From assembly GCA_049115935.1 (NCBI GenBank), contig JAGDZK010000023.1, positions 62,001 to 126,000 on the forward strand: DNA of 64,000 bases, given 5' to 3'. A program made the position numbers and the translations under genes. The stretch's first letter is position 1. Every line of letters begins with the position of its first letter. This stretch comes from Bermanella sp049115935. GTDB lineage: Bacteria; Pseudomonadota; Gammaproteobacteria; Pseudomonadales; Oceanobacteraceae. Under the pieces are notes generated by a model. It had not been told where the DNA came from. It searched no databases and was given only the letters and a program-made list of their open reading frames with translations. Below, one piece after another: positions 1 to 8,570 of this stretch.

Positions 1-222
1 TAAATCACCATACCCAACCGTTGTAATGGTTGTTAATGTTAGCCAGATAGCTTGCCATGGTGTGAGTGATTCCAGTGTCATCATGGATAAAACATGCAAC
101 ACCATTAAACTCATGATCATAAAAACCGTGCGCTTAATTTTCGACAAGATGCGCGCATCCGAGCCAATTAACGCCTTATTAACGGCCGGTTCTTTATTAT
201 CACGTAACGGTAAAATTTTCAT
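1..222 (-). CDS. Potassium channel protein, N-terminal part (cut by window edge)
   Basis: The minus strand encodes an open frame starting at ATG 222 (an in-frame stop lies at 231-229) and running off the window start. After about 30 charged residues comes a hydrophobic helix (VFMIMSLMVLHVLSMM), a pore helix, and then TTITTVGYGDL, the K+ selectivity filter signature of two-helix (Ion_trans_2) channels. Only about 74 residues are visible, so any C-terminal RCK/TrkA-N domain lies outside. It is divergent from glnE. A plus-strand frame at 26-268 is only its shadow. The filter motif makes the family call strong; subunit type and gating ligand cannot be told. Confidence 0.8.
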   Translation of the reverse strand, partial: MKILPLRDNKEPAVNKALIGSDARILSKIKRTVFMIMSLMVLHVLSMMTLESLTPWQAIWLTLTTITTVGYGDL

Positions 223-498
223 AGTAAATCAAAATCCAACTGAGCCCGCACTATGGCACAAAGCCTAATATACCCTCAAGTGTAAAGCTCGTTATAGGTG
301 ACTTATTTTCAGTATAACTAACCGCAGGTTTCATTGTTTAATCAAATCAACATCATAACCTTCTCTTTGGCCACTAACCTATGCAAGGCTGACGTCTTCA
401 TAATTTAAAATATAGAAAATTGTCCGCTAGAATACTGGCGTCATAGACCTAAGAGGATTAATCTAATAGCTAAATAGCTATTAATAAGGAAGCACCAC

Positions 499-3381
499 AT
501 GTGGTCTCAGGTACCTAACAGTCTTAATGAATTTGCCTCAAAGCGCCAAGACCTGTTAACCGCCCATATTGCCGCTTATCCACAGTTTAACGGCGTACAG
601 TCGAACGATGCATTACTGAAAACTCTTACCTTAAGCGACTATGTATTCACCAGCTTGCAATCGTGTCCGGCTATTGCACAGCAGCTTCTAAGCAACAATT
701 TTCTGACTCAGCCGTTGAACTTAAATGAAGTTGAAGATGAATTTAATCAGACATTAGAGAAGTGCCAAGATGAAGCCGAGCTTTATAAAGCATTAAGAGA
801 ACTGCGCCGCTTGCATCAAATGCGTTTGATTCACCGTGATCTAAATCGTTTATCACCCTTATCTGACACCCTAACTGAACTGTCGTTTTTAGCGGACACC
901 CATATCCGTTGCACCCTTGCTTGGTTAGATAAAAAGCTACAATTGCGCTATGGCCAACCAATGGCTAAAAAAAGTGGTGATCCTCAATCATTGATTGTCA
1001 TTGCCATGGGTAAACAAGGGGCTGGTGAGCTAAACCTTTCAAGTGATATTGATTTGATTTTTGCCTTCAATGAAAACGGCGACACCGCCGCTGGTGACGG
1101 ACAAAAAAGTATTTCGAATCAGGAGTACTTTATAAAATTAGGGCAGGCCCTTATTCAAGCGTTAGACAAGGTCACCCAAGATGGTTTTGTATACCGCGTT
1201 GATATGCGCCTGCGACCTTATGGCCAATCTGGACCTTTGGTGATGAATTTCTCCGCCCTTGAAAATTACTACCATGATCAAGGGCGCGACTGGGAACGCT
1301 ACGCCATGATTAAAGCTCGCGCAGTCACAGGCAACCCAGCGCACATTCAAGAGCTGATGAAAATTTTGCGCCCATTTAGTTATCGCAAATACGTAGACTT
1401 CAGTGCGTTTGAATCTTTACGTGAAATGAAAGCACGCATTCGCCAAGAAACCGTTCGCCGCAATTTAGGTAACAACGTAAAACTTGGCAGTGGTGGTATT
1501 CGTGAAATTGAATTCATTGCCCAAGCATTTCAACTAATTCGTGGCGGCAAAGAGGTTGAATTACAACAACCCAATATTTTTAAAGTATTTAATTACCTAA
1601 AAGAAAATGAATACCTACCCTTTGATGCCATTAAAGAATTATTAGCGGCGTATCAATTTTTACGCGACGCCGAACACGCGATTCAAGGATTAAATGACGA
1701 GCAAAGCCAAACATTACCCAGTGATGAATTCAACCAAGCGCGTATTGCTTGTTACATGGGCTGCGAGGATTGGCCTGCGTTCTGTGTGCAATTAGATGCA
1801 CACCGCGACAAAGTCATGCTGCACTTTAAAAATATCGTGGCCGATGACAACGAACAAGATCAGCAAGAAGACCTAGAGCCTTGGCAAAGTATTTGGCTTC
1901 AACATGGGGACGATGAGCAGGCATCTGACAATGCCAGTGACCCGATTAACACCCCATTGCTGCAACAAACGTTACAAAAATTACGCGACCTTGCTGAAAA
2001 TAAAATGCAAGCCATTGGTAAGCAGCGTCTTGATAAGGCGATGCCATTATTACTCAAAGCCCTATGGCAATGTGAACATCCCCAGCAAACCCTAGAGCGC
2101 TTAGTGCCCCTGCTTGAGGCGATATTACGCCGCACCGCTTACCTAGTTTTATTAAGTGAAAACCCTGCGGCGTTACAGCAGTTAGTGCGTTTATGTGGTG
2201 CCAGCCCTTGGATTGCAAAAAGTATCGCTGAAGCACCATTGTTATTAGACGAGCTGCTTCACCCTGCTCACCTATACAACCCCAATGACAAAGCGGGAAT
2301 GATTGGCGACCTTGACCAACGCTTATTGCGTATTGATCCATTAGATCTAGAAGAACAAATGGATGCCCTAAGGCATTATGCCAGTGCCAATAAATTACAA
2401 ATTGCCGCCAGTGACATCACAGGCGCCTTGCCGTTAATGAAAGTCAGCGACCACTTAACCTGGTTAGCTGAAACCATATTAGAGCGGGCTTTGTGGATGT
2501 CTTGGCAGCAAATGGTCGACAAGTACGGCTACCCAAGCAATGCCGAAGGTGAAGCCGTCATGGAACCTGAATTTTTAATATTAGGTTACGGCAAACTGGG
2601 GGGCATTGAATTAAGTTATGGCTCAGATTTAGACATGGTGTTTTTGCATAACGCCACCCCAAACAAATACACCAAGGGTGAGCGCGAATTAGAAAACGGC
2701 GTGTTTTACACCCGCATGGGCCAGCGTTTAATTCACATACTCAACACCACCACCCGCGCAGGCCAATTATACGAAGCGGACATGCGTCTGCGCCCAAGTG
2801 GTGCCAGCGGTATGATTGTGGCCTCCCTTGCGGCCTTCGAGAAATACCAGCAACAAGAAGCTTGGACATGGGAACACCAAGCCCTGATTCGCGCCCGAGT
2901 CATCACTGGGGATGAGGGTGTTGCGCAAAAATACACACAAATCCGACGTGAAATCCTGACAAAAGATCGAAATCCCGCCCAACTACAGCAAGAAGTACGA
3001 GAAATGCGCGATAAAATGCGCGATAATCTCGGCTCCCAAAGTGTGGGCAAAACCCAGTTTCAGCTTAAGCAAGATGCTGGCGGCATTGTGGATATTGAAT
3101 TCATCGTACAGTACCTCGTACTGGCTAATTGTGAACAACATCCGCAACTTCTGTCTTGGACAGATAATATCCGTCTGCTGGAAACCTTAGCGTCCCAAAA
3201 CATCATCGACCCTAAGCAAAGTGACGCCCTCATACAGGCCTATATCGCCTACCGCTCATTGGCGCACCGTCGGGTCTTACAGAACCAAAAGTTACTGTTA
3301 GACCCCAATGAGCTCGACCAAGCTGGGTTAACCACCCACATCGACACGGTTACAACACTTTGGCAAGAGATTATGAATTAA
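499..3381 (+). CDS. glnE: Bifunctional glutamine synthetase adenylyltransferase/adenylyl-removing enzyme
   Basis: GlnE adds or removes AMP on the conserved tyrosine of glutamine synthetase, tuning ammonia assimilation under control of PII (GlnB). The 960-residue length is typical. Two nucleotidyltransferase cores are visible: the N-terminal one near residue 170 (GKQGAGELNLSSDIDLI; deadenylylation half) and the C-terminal one near residue 695 (GYGKLGGIELSYGSDLDMV; adenylylation half), each followed by its helical domain. The start ATG 499 follows a weak AAGGAAGC ribosome site. ilvE follows 103 bp downstream, an order also known from Pseudomonas. Nothing looks broken. Confidence 0.97.
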   Translation: MWSQVPNSLNEFASKRQDLLTAHIAAYPQFNGVQSNDALLKTLTLSDYVFTSLQSCPAIAQQLLSNNFLTQPLNLNEVEDEFNQTLEKCQDEAELYKALRELRRLHQMRLIHRDLNRLSPLSDTLTELSFLADTHIRCTLAWLDKKLQLRYGQPMAKKSGDPQSLIVIAMGKQGAGELNLSSDIDLIFAFNENGDTAAGDGQKSISNQEYFIKLGQALIQALDKVTQDGFVYRVDMRLRPYGQSGPLVMNFSALENYYHDQGRDWERYAMIKARAVTGNPAHIQELMKILRPFSYRKYVDFSAFESLREMKARIRQETVRRNLGNNVKLGSGGIREIEFIAQAFQLIRGGKEVELQQPNIFKVFNYLKENEYLPFDAIKELLAAYQFLRDAEHAIQGLNDEQSQTLPSDEFNQARIACYMGCEDWPAFCVQLDAHRDKVMLHFKNIVADDNEQDQQEDLEPWQSIWLQHGDDEQASDNASDPINTPLLQQTLQKLRDLAENKMQAIGKQRLDKAMPLLLKALWQCEHPQQTLERLVPLLEAILRRTAYLVLLSENPAALQQLVRLCGASPWIAKSIAEAPLLLDELLHPAHLYNPNDKAGMIGDLDQRLLRIDPLDLEEQMDALRHYASANKLQIAASDITGALPLMKVSDHLTWLAETILERALWMSWQQMVDKYGYPSNAEGEAVMEPEFLILGYGKLGGIELSYGSDLDMVFLHNATPNKYTKGERELENGVFYTRMGQRLIHILNTTTRAGQLYEADMRLRPSGASGMIVASLAAFEKYQQQEAWTWEHQALIRARVITGDEGVAQKYTQIRREILTKDRNPAQLQQEVREMRDKMRDNLGSQSVGKTQFQLKQDAGGIVDIEFIVQYLVLANCEQHPQLLSWTDNIRLLETLASQNIIDPKQSDALIQAYIAYRSLAHRRVLQNQKLLLDPNELDQAGLTTHIDTVTTLWQEIMN

Positions 3382-3484
3382 GGGCAGTAACCGAACGAGC
3401 ATCCACGACATCGTCTACACACTGCACCTAACACTATTAAGTTCGGGAGCGTCATAAGCTTCCAATATAATTTAGGAAACCGAA

Positions 3485-4480
3485 ATGGCCGCATTTGGAA
3501 CCGTTTTCATGCCACAAATGGCACTGGCAACATACGAAAACCACGAATGGACACCCGCGAGCATTGTTGCATCGGACAAACTAGAACTGCACCCAGGTGC
3601 GCACGTCTTACATTATTCAAGCACCTGCTTTGAAGGCTTAAAAGCTTTTAAACACGAAGACGGCAGCGTCAATATTTTCCGTATGGACGCCAACATCAAA
3701 CGTATGGCACAAAGCAGTGATTTATTGTTTTTACCTGAAATCAATAAAGAACAACTTGCGCAAATGATTGAACAAACCGTTGCCATGTATGTTGACGACG
3801 TACCCAGCGCACCAGGCTCAATGTATATTCGCCCAACGCACATTGGTACTGAGCCAAGTATTGGTAAAGCCGCGGTTTCCTCTGAAACCTCTTTGCTTTA
3901 TGTATTACTTTCACCCGTTGGTGATTACTTTGCCGGTGGCGTTAAACCATTACGTTTATTGCTTGAAGAAAACGGCATGCGCTGCGCGCCGCACATGGGC
4001 ATGATTAAAAGTGGCGGCAACTACGCCAGCGCCCTTGGCCCAATTGCCCGTGCACGCAAACAAAGTAATGCAGACCAAGTTTTGTTTTGCCCTAACGGTG
4101 ACGTACAAGAAACTGGCGCGGCAAACTTTATTTTAATCGACGGCAACGAGATCATCACCAAAGCATTAGATACCTCGTTCCTGCACGGTATTACACGCGA
4201 CTCTATTTTAACCATCGCCCGCGATGCCGGCATGACCGTAACCGAACGTGACTTCACGGTAGATGAATTAATCGAACGCGCACAAAAACCCGGTACAGAA
4301 GCGGCCCTTTCTGGCACAGCCGCTGTACTAACACCCGTTGGCACCTTGATTCATAACGGTGAAGAAATTACCGTAGGCTCAGGTGAAGCTGGTGAAACCA
4401 CACTTAAATTGCGCCAAGCCTTGAATGACATTCAGTGGGGTCGTGCAGAAGATAAATTTGGATGGTTAACCAAGATTTAA
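3485..4480 (+). CDS. ilvE: Branched-chain amino acid aminotransferase
   Basis: A fold-type IV PLP aminotransferase that performs the last step of valine, leucine and isoleucine synthesis with glutamate as amino donor. It has 331 residues. The PLP lysine is K175 in GMIKSGGNYASAL, and the phosphate-binding and dimer motifs follow (QETGAANFILID, HGITRDSIL, ALSGTAAVLTPVG). The start ATG 3485 has TTAGGAAACCGA upstream. It lies behind glnE and is closed by a strong intrinsic terminator at 4530-4558. A D-amino-acid aminotransferase or ADC lyase is less likely because the length and motifs match BCAT. Confidence 0.96.
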   Translation: MAAFGTVFMPQMALATYENHEWTPASIVASDKLELHPGAHVLHYSSTCFEGLKAFKHEDGSVNIFRMDANIKRMAQSSDLLFLPEINKEQLAQMIEQTVAMYVDDVPSAPGSMYIRPTHIGTEPSIGKAAVSSETSLLYVLLSPVGDYFAGGVKPLRLLLEENGMRCAPHMGMIKSGGNYASALGPIARARKQSNADQVLFCPNGDVQETGAANFILIDGNEIITKALDTSFLHGITRDSILTIARDAGMTVTERDFTVDELIERAQKPGTEAALSGTAAVLTPVGTLIHNGEEITVGSGEAGETTLKLRQALNDIQWGRAEDKFGWLTKI

Positions 4481-4529
4481 TTTTTCAAAACCCTAGCGGT
4501 TTATAAAATGCTGCTAAGAAAACCAAAAG

Positions 4530-4558
4530 CCGTTTGTATTTCCACAAACGGTTTTTTT
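4530..4558 (+). terminator. Intrinsic terminator after ilvE
   Basis: A perfect 8-bp stem (CCGTTTGT / ACAAACGG) with a 6-nt loop is followed by seven T residues, about 50 bp after the ilvE stop. Confidence 0.9.
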
Positions 4559-4562
4559 ATTT

Positions 4563-4703
4563 GTACGAGGGTGTCCTCCCCCGAAAACTATTCAAATAAC
4601 TGTACGAGGGTGCCCCGCGCCCGATAAAGTATCTAAAAAACCGTACGAGGGTGCCCGCCCCGAAAAAAACACATGATTGTACGAGGGTGCACCGCGCCCG
4701 AAA
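4563..4703. repeat. Four tandem copies of a GTACGAGGGTG hairpin repeat
   Basis: Copies start at 4563, 4602, 4643 and 4679 (spacing 39, 41 and 36 bp). Each begins GTACGAGGGTG and runs through a C-rich block into CCGAAAA or CCGATAA. In copies 2 and 4 the core GGGTGC-nnn-GCGCCC can form a 6-bp stem (one G-T pair) with a 3-nt loop. Copy 4 changes only a loop base. Copies 1 and 3 keep just a GGG/CCC stem. The array lies between the ilvE terminator and the convergent DUF1330 gene. The function is unknown. Confidence 0.85.
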
Positions 4704-4728
4704 ACAGCGATTAAAATTTTAAAAAATC

Positions 4729-5031
4729 TTAGGTTTTCTCATGCAATGAAATCACCGTTTTACTGGTCACTGACTTATCAAAATACTGCTCTCTTACCGC
4801 TAAATACTCATCACACTCAAAAAACGCATCCATTTTTTCTTTGCTTGGAAACTCAATGGTAAATACACGGTTAATATCATCACTGGTTTTTGAGAGTAGA
4901 ACTTCTGACACTTTAAAATCAAACCCAAACGCACCACCATAAGAGTGTAAAATAGGCATCATTCCTTCGCGGTATTTTTGATACTGCTCATCATCGCTAA
5001 TGTACAATCCCATAATTCTTTCGTATGCCAT
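4729..5031 (-). CDS. DUF1330 domain-containing protein
   Basis: A 100-residue protein matching the small ferredoxin-fold DUF1330 family: it opens MAYERIMGLYISDDEQYQKYRE and continues with a YGGAFGFDFKVSEVL segment and RVFTIEFPSKEKMDAFF. The biochemical role of the family is not established. The start ATG 5031 has a good AGGAGAT site. It is a single gene converging on ilvE, with the tandem repeat array just past its 3' end. No catalytic residues can be assigned. Confidence 0.85.
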   Translation of the reverse strand: MAYERIMGLYISDDEQYQKYREGMMPILHSYGGAFGFDFKVSEVLLSKTSDDINRVFTIEFPSKEKMDAFFECDEYLAVREQYFDKSVTSKTVISLHEKT

Positions 5032-5124
5032 GTTTCATCTCCTATTCACATTAAAATACGCATGATAAGCACAAGCGTTTATTCATTAATAGAATCTAAC
5101 ACCTCCAGTCGAAACGCGCACTAA

Positions 5125-5640
5125 TTACGCATTCTTGTGCTTCGCATTGTTAGGCATGTACTCCCGTGAAAGACCATAAATACTGGTACATAACGCAATA
5201 AGGTTGGATATTAATGCAGGATAAGATGATATGACTAGATTATGAACGACCCAGCAAAATAGGCATAACAATAGAAAAATACGAAGACGTTTGGTATTAA
5301 TTTGAAGATTACCAATACTGAAAAACACTAGAGCAAGAGTTGAAAAAATTGATGGCAACCCGTGCCAACTTAACCAAGCCACTAAAGGTGTTAATAAAAG
5401 AGATGCGAGATAAACTGATTTAAACTTTGGGTGAGACTCAAGAGGAATTGCTAAAGCGGCTTGCACTCCAGCAGCTGCCATAACAACAGCACCTGTAAGA
5501 GCACCAAGCAACCAGAAGTGTGCAAACATAAAAATACACGCTAAAATCTGACCACATAAAAGGAATTTTCGATGCTTTATAAGAGGCCAAGATGCATTAA
5601 CGGCCACCCCAAAAATACCAAAGACTGTCGATAATTCCAT
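5125..5640 (-). CDS. YgjV-type inner membrane protein
   Basis: A 171-residue integral membrane protein with about five to six hydrophobic segments. It matches the YgjV family (Bacterial inner membrane protein family) in layout: an N-terminal FGIFGVAVNASWPLIKHRK segment, a central ALTGAVVMAAAGVQAAL helix and a C-terminal SNLIALCTSIYGLSREY end. The function is unknown in the family. The start ATG 5640 has TTGGAGAG 8 bp upstream. It reads the same way as the DUF1330 gene, but the 93-bp gap gives no firm operon evidence. Confidence 0.75.
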   Translation of the reverse strand: MELSTVFGIFGVAVNASWPLIKHRKFLLCGQILACIFMFAHFWLLGALTGAVVMAAAGVQAALAIPLESHPKFKSVYLASLLLTPLVAWLSWHGLPSIFSTLALVFFSIGNLQINTKRLRIFLLLCLFCWVVHNLVISSYPALISNLIALCTSIYGLSREYMPNNAKHKNA

Positions 5641-6069
5641 TTAATTTACTCTCCAATTATTTTGCTCTAGAGCCGTACTCAATCGCCCTGAGTCTTGTAG
5701 GTGCCCGCTATTATAAAACAAGTACTGAAGTCAGATCTGTTAAGTATCATTATAACTGGCTTTTTTATGCGCATATTGAGTTATCAAAGATAATCCACAC
5801 CCATAATAAGAATATTAACTTTGGGCGATTTAGTAATAGTAATCCGACTTTAAATTAAAATACCGCTTATATTGTAAAGTAACTAAACCAGACACCAATA
5901 CGCACCACATTTCAATACTGCATATTTTCAAACGCCCAATTAAAGCAGCTATTCTATGGAACATTATTGGATAAACCCACTCCAAGGCACATCACACAGA
6001 GCCGTAATACATAAAACCCAGTGATGAGCCCATGCTTGCTAAGAAGATATACCACAGTAAGACAGACAG
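5641..6069. other. AT-rich intergenic region, no feature recognised
   Basis: This 429-bp gap separates the divergent YgjV and TonB-N-like genes, so it must hold both promoters. No convincing sigma-70 pair, RNA gene or coding frame was seen. Confidence 0.5.
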
Positions 6070-6717
6070 ATGAATCATACACTCTATGCCGCCGCTGCTA
6101 TTTCTTTTACCATACATGTCATACTTATATCGGCTCCCTTATTTGAAGGTTTTATCAACTGGAAGTCTGAAAAAAACCTTACCAATAACGTTCACATCAC
6201 CCTAGTAGCCGCACCGTCTCCTCATGTCACTGACATATTAAATAAGGCAAGTTCTGAGAAGGCCAAAACAAGTAAAAAACAGCCCGCTACCAGTAAAACA
6301 GAGGACTCATCAAAGAAAGAACATACTACCAGGCAGAAAACACCTGATAGCTTAAACACGATAGACACAGCAAATAATCTAAGAGAACCAAATTGGTTTA
6401 AGCAATTGCCACGCGATATAAAAACCAAAAAATTAACAGAACACAGCATGTCACGCTACGGGATGAACCAGACGCTTAAACAGCTTGCCAATCAAGCCAT
6501 CACAAGCACGATCAACACACCTAGCACACATATAACACAACAACTCCCAATGCAGCACGGCGCAAAGGGTGAAACATTTATTAAAGTGAATGAAGCCTGC
6601 TTTGAAATAAAAGAAGAAAACGGTGTTCAAGTATTTTGGTTTTCTGATCGCTGTAAAACAAAATCTAACTTAAACGTTAAAGCACTGGTCGATGCTGTAA
6701 ATCCAGCCCAAAACTAG
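6070..6717 (+). CDS. Membrane-anchored hypothetical protein with TonB-like N-terminus
   Basis: A 215-residue protein of unknown function. A short N-terminus is followed by one hydrophobic segment (residues about 5-25), then FINWKSEKNLTNNVHITLV, which resembles the anchor of TonB proteins. Residues 65-110 are a Lys/Ser/Thr-rich, probably disordered linker. The C-terminus (residues about 165-205) contains two cysteines (NEACFEIKEE and SDRCKTKSN) and could be a small disulfide-stabilised periplasmic domain. The usual TonB C-terminal domain is not recognisable and no ExbB/ExbD genes are nearby. No clear Shine-Dalgarno sequence precedes ATG 6070. Confidence 0.6.
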   Translation: MNHTLYAAAAISFTIHVILISAPLFEGFINWKSEKNLTNNVHITLVAAPSPHVTDILNKASSEKAKTSKKQPATSKTEDSSKKEHTTRQKTPDSLNTIDTANNLREPNWFKQLPRDIKTKKLTEHSMSRYGMNQTLKQLANQAITSTINTPSTHITQQLPMQHGAKGETFIKVNEACFEIKEENGVQVFWFSDRCKTKSNLNVKALVDAVNPAQN

Positions 6718-6930
6718 CGAAGATTATAGTTTTTGCTTATACAAATGACAGATAAACCAGACATCCATGGTCAGAACAAGCGAACCTAATATCCTTAATA
6801 AAACAATCAAGTTACTTAATCGAAAAGAATACAGTTAGCAATGGGCTTGGGCTGACTCCTATCGGTGAATAAATAATATACCCAAAATTGAACAGGTCTA
6901 TTGATTAGCCTGCCAACTCAGCCAGCCGTT

Positions 6931-7146
6931 TTACTTCCAACCTTGACGCCATTGGCCATCATCTTTTAGATTTTGCCAATTTATGGATTGCTCACGCTTG
7001 GTCATCACTGCTTGAATCACACATAAAATCACGTTGCCTTCTTCATCATATTCCACCTCGGTGATCATAAAGTGCTTTTCTTTATTGGTGGGCTTTAGGG
7101 CTGTCCATTTACTGTTTAATAGTTTTTTACTACTGATTGTATTCAT
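6931..7146 (-). CDS. Tryptophan-rich conserved protein, TIGR02450 family
   Basis: A 71-residue protein matching the TIGR02450 small conserved family: it has an N-terminal KKLLNSKWTALKPTNKEKHF motif, a central beta segment, and the terminal WQNLKDDGQWRQGWK. The function is unknown. The start ATG 7146 has TCCAATG context with only a weak ribosome site (ACTCCA in the mRNA leader). It is a monocistronic gene flanked by non-coding DNA. Confidence 0.8.
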   Translation of the reverse strand: MNTISSKKLLNSKWTALKPTNKEKHFMITEVEYDEEGNVILCVIQAVMTKREQSINWQNLKDDGQWRQGWK

Positions 7147-7293
7147 TGGAGTTAGTCTTTTTACTGGCTTTAGACTATGTACGCTCAGTTATGGAAACTA
7201 GATTGGAATGAATAGACATTCGAGCAATGATGATGGAAGTTCAAATTATTAAGCAGCTTGCGGGTAATTTAGGCTAGTTTTGTTAACTTCACA

Positions 7294-7683
7294 TCATTCA
7301 TGGTGCCTGACTTTATTACCCGTCCAATGCTGAAAATACCTTGGTTGATAAAAGTGCCTACCGCTAACACCAAGACCGTAAATCAACATTATTTGATCCT
7401 TCCCATTAGCACTTACAACAACTGCTATTTCATCTTTGTACCCGTGCATATGTTCGGAAGAGCTGGCCTTACAAGTATATTCCTGATCTATTTTCTTAAA
7501 ATTTTGTAAATGATAAAATGCATTTGGGCCGACACGAAAAGTAATTTCCGCTTTGTCAGAATTCAACCAACTACAAATTTTATTTGCTTCATTTACCGCA
7601 TATTTTTTCGTATCACTATTTATAACCACATAAATTAAAAAGGTGATTAAAAGAAGAAACAGAAATAAAAATGATTTTTTCAT
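7294..7683 (-). CDS. Small membrane-anchored hypothetical protein (possible gene cassette)
   Basis: A 129-residue protein from ATG 7683; a TTG 30 bp further upstream is in frame but would overlap the attC-like site. The N-terminus KKSFLFLFLLLITFLIYVV is a signal anchor or uncleaved signal sequence; the rest is predicted to be periplasmic with two cysteines (KICSW, YTCKAS). No family is recognised. The start lies only 13 bp after the attC-like site 7696-7755, the compact spacing expected of an integron cassette gene. No good Shine-Dalgarno sequence is seen. Confidence 0.6.
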   Translation of the reverse strand: MKKSFLFLFLLLITFLIYVVINSDTKKYAVNEANKICSWLNSDKAEITFRVGPNAFYHLQNFKKIDQEYTCKASSSEHMHGYKDEIAVVVSANGKDQIMLIYGLGVSGRHFYQPRYFQHWTGNKVRHHE

Positions 7684-7695
7684 AATTTTGATAGC

Positions 7696-7755
7696 GGTTA
7701 ACGCCAACAGCAAGCGCGCTGCTTTTTGGCGTCGCCTTGCCTGTTTTTGTTAAGT
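7696..7755 (-). other. Candidate integron attC recombination site
   Basis: Read on the minus strand, ACTTAAC (7755-7749) matches the R'' consensus RYYYAAC, and GTTAACC (7702-7696) matches R' GTTRRRY except at one base. Between them, after 3-nt spacers, AACAG-G-CAAG can pair with CTTG-CTGTT. This gives a 9-bp L stem with a single extrahelical base, as in attC hairpins. The upstream gene stops 17 nt before it and the next gene starts 13 nt after it. No integrase is in the window. An alternative is a chance palindrome. Confidence 0.45.
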
Positions 7756-7771
7756 GTTTTTCGGAACATTT

Positions 7772-7969
7772 TTACAGCTTCACAAACGCTGCAATAAGCC
7801 CAGCGGTAGAGATTAAAACTGGCCAGAGCCATTTCCAGTGCGCGATATAAAACATTACTACGGCGTGCGCAGCCTCTGAAGTCCAATGCCTTTTATAATA
7901 GCCGAGCGACAACGGGCTGCCGGGCGGCTCGGGAATGTATTCTCCATCCCACCATTTTTTCACGTTCAC
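7772..7969 (-). CDS. Small membrane protein, possible integron cassette gene
   Basis: A 65-residue protein from GTG 7969 (a second in-frame GTG is at 7963). The N-terminus is VKKWWDGEYIPEPPGSP, followed by YYKRHWTSEAAHAVV and a C-terminal membrane helix (WKWLWPVLISTAGLIAAFV). From memory, proteins with this WW-x-GEY, YKRHW and WKW layout occur in integron cassette arrays; that is recollection, not a search. A GAGGG ribosome site lies about 11 bp upstream. The gene ends 17 bp before the attC-like site. It overlaps by 4 nt (GTGA) a 32-codon frame at 8064-7966. Confidence 0.55.
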   Translation of the reverse strand: MNVKKWWDGEYIPEPPGSPLSLGYYKRHWTSEAAHAVVMFYIAHWKWLWPVLISTAGLIAAFVKL

Positions 7970-8064
7970 CGGTAACTTTTCCCTCTATCACTTAACAGTT
8001 TATTCAACGTCGCATGAGATTTTTTATCGGTGACGTGTTTGCCGGGGCATTTCACGCCTCTCAT
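7966..8064 (-). CDS. Possible 32-residue ORF overlapping the next gene
   Basis: The frame runs from ATG 8064 to TGA 7968-7966, encoding a basic peptide (MRGVKCPGKHVTDKKSHATL followed by a Lys/Arg-rich end). Its stop overlaps the GTG start of the 65-residue gene in a GTGA arrangement, which would suit translational coupling. No Shine-Dalgarno sequence precedes the ATG, and the peptide is not recognised. It may be spurious. Confidence 0.25.
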   Translation of the reverse strand: MRGVKCPGKHVTDKKSHATLNKLLSDRGKSYR

Positions 8065-8334
8065 TTTTTATATGGCAGCAATCATGGAGGATTCAGCCCG
8101 CTTTAGCAAATATGTCGTACATTTTTTGCGTCAAGGTAAAACACTTGTACACCTCTAACCTATTCATTTACTTATCATTTTTTGTAACCACTGCTTTTAG
8201 CTGATTATCACCTTTTTCAAACGCTATTTCAGGGATATACGTCGTATGACTGTTTATCTTAATACACTGTCACGTGACCTTAAATTCTTGGATATATGTC
8301 GAGTGACGAATATCCAATGAAATAACTAATAAGA

Positions 8335-8418
8335 TAACCAAGGCTTTACACCTTGAATAGTGCCCCACTTCGACAACCGTTCGTTCCTCACTGCTCAGTG
8401 CGAACGGTATAGGTTGAG
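8335..8418. repeat. 84-bp direct repeat, copy 1
   Basis: It matches 9300-9383 with four mismatches over 84 bp. The 3' half holds a hairpin: ACCGTTCG pairs with CGAACGGT around an inner CACTG-CT-CAGTG stem. The TTCGACAA and CTCAGTGCGAACGG elements resemble a widespread proteobacterial palindromic repeat family (recollection). Confidence 0.9.
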
Positions 8419-8453
8419 CTATCACACAACGGATATATCTATAAAGAGTGCAC

Positions 8454-8489
8454 TGGGTACCCGCCATCACAGGTATGATGTTAGGCTAG
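8454..8489. repeat. REP-like palindrome, copy a
   Basis: This is a variant of the motif TGGGTACCCGCCATCACAGG followed by TATGATG. It shares the tGGaTACCCGCC...GGTATGacG layout with three other copies in the window (8530, 9460, 9504). The short arms can form a hairpin. Confidence 0.65.
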
Positions 8490-8529
8490 GTATGACAGCG
8501 ATAATTAAATAACAAACGAGGGACTAAGG

Positions 8530-8566
8530 TGGGATAACCGCCATCACGGGTATGGCGTTGAGCTAG
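8530..8566. repeat. REP-like palindrome, copy b
   Basis: It has GGGATAACCGCCATCACGGG then TATGGCG and GAGCTAG. It shares 3' flanking GCTAG with copy a 76 bp away, so the similarity extends past the palindrome. Confidence 0.65.
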
Positions 8567-8570
8567 ATAT

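Noticed and set aside
26..268. Plus-strand frame of 80 codons at the window start
   Set aside because: It is antisense to a frame that encodes a K+ channel selectivity filter (TVGYGD); the plus-strand product has no recognisable features.
4563..4703. CRISPR array
   Set aside because: Repeats have irregular spacing and near-zero spacer length, and no cas gene is present.
4677..4862. Plus-strand frame of 61 codons overlapping the repeats and DUF1330
   Set aside because: It lies inside the tandem repeat and antisense to a recognised family gene.
7189..7288. Third attC-like element after the 129-residue gene
   Set aside because: A GTTAAC half box and an ACTAG/CTAGT pair are present, but no R' box was found at the far end.
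8270..8470. Minus-strand frame of 66 codons
   Set aside because: It lies within dispersed repeats and REP-like palindromes; composition is unlike a protein gene.
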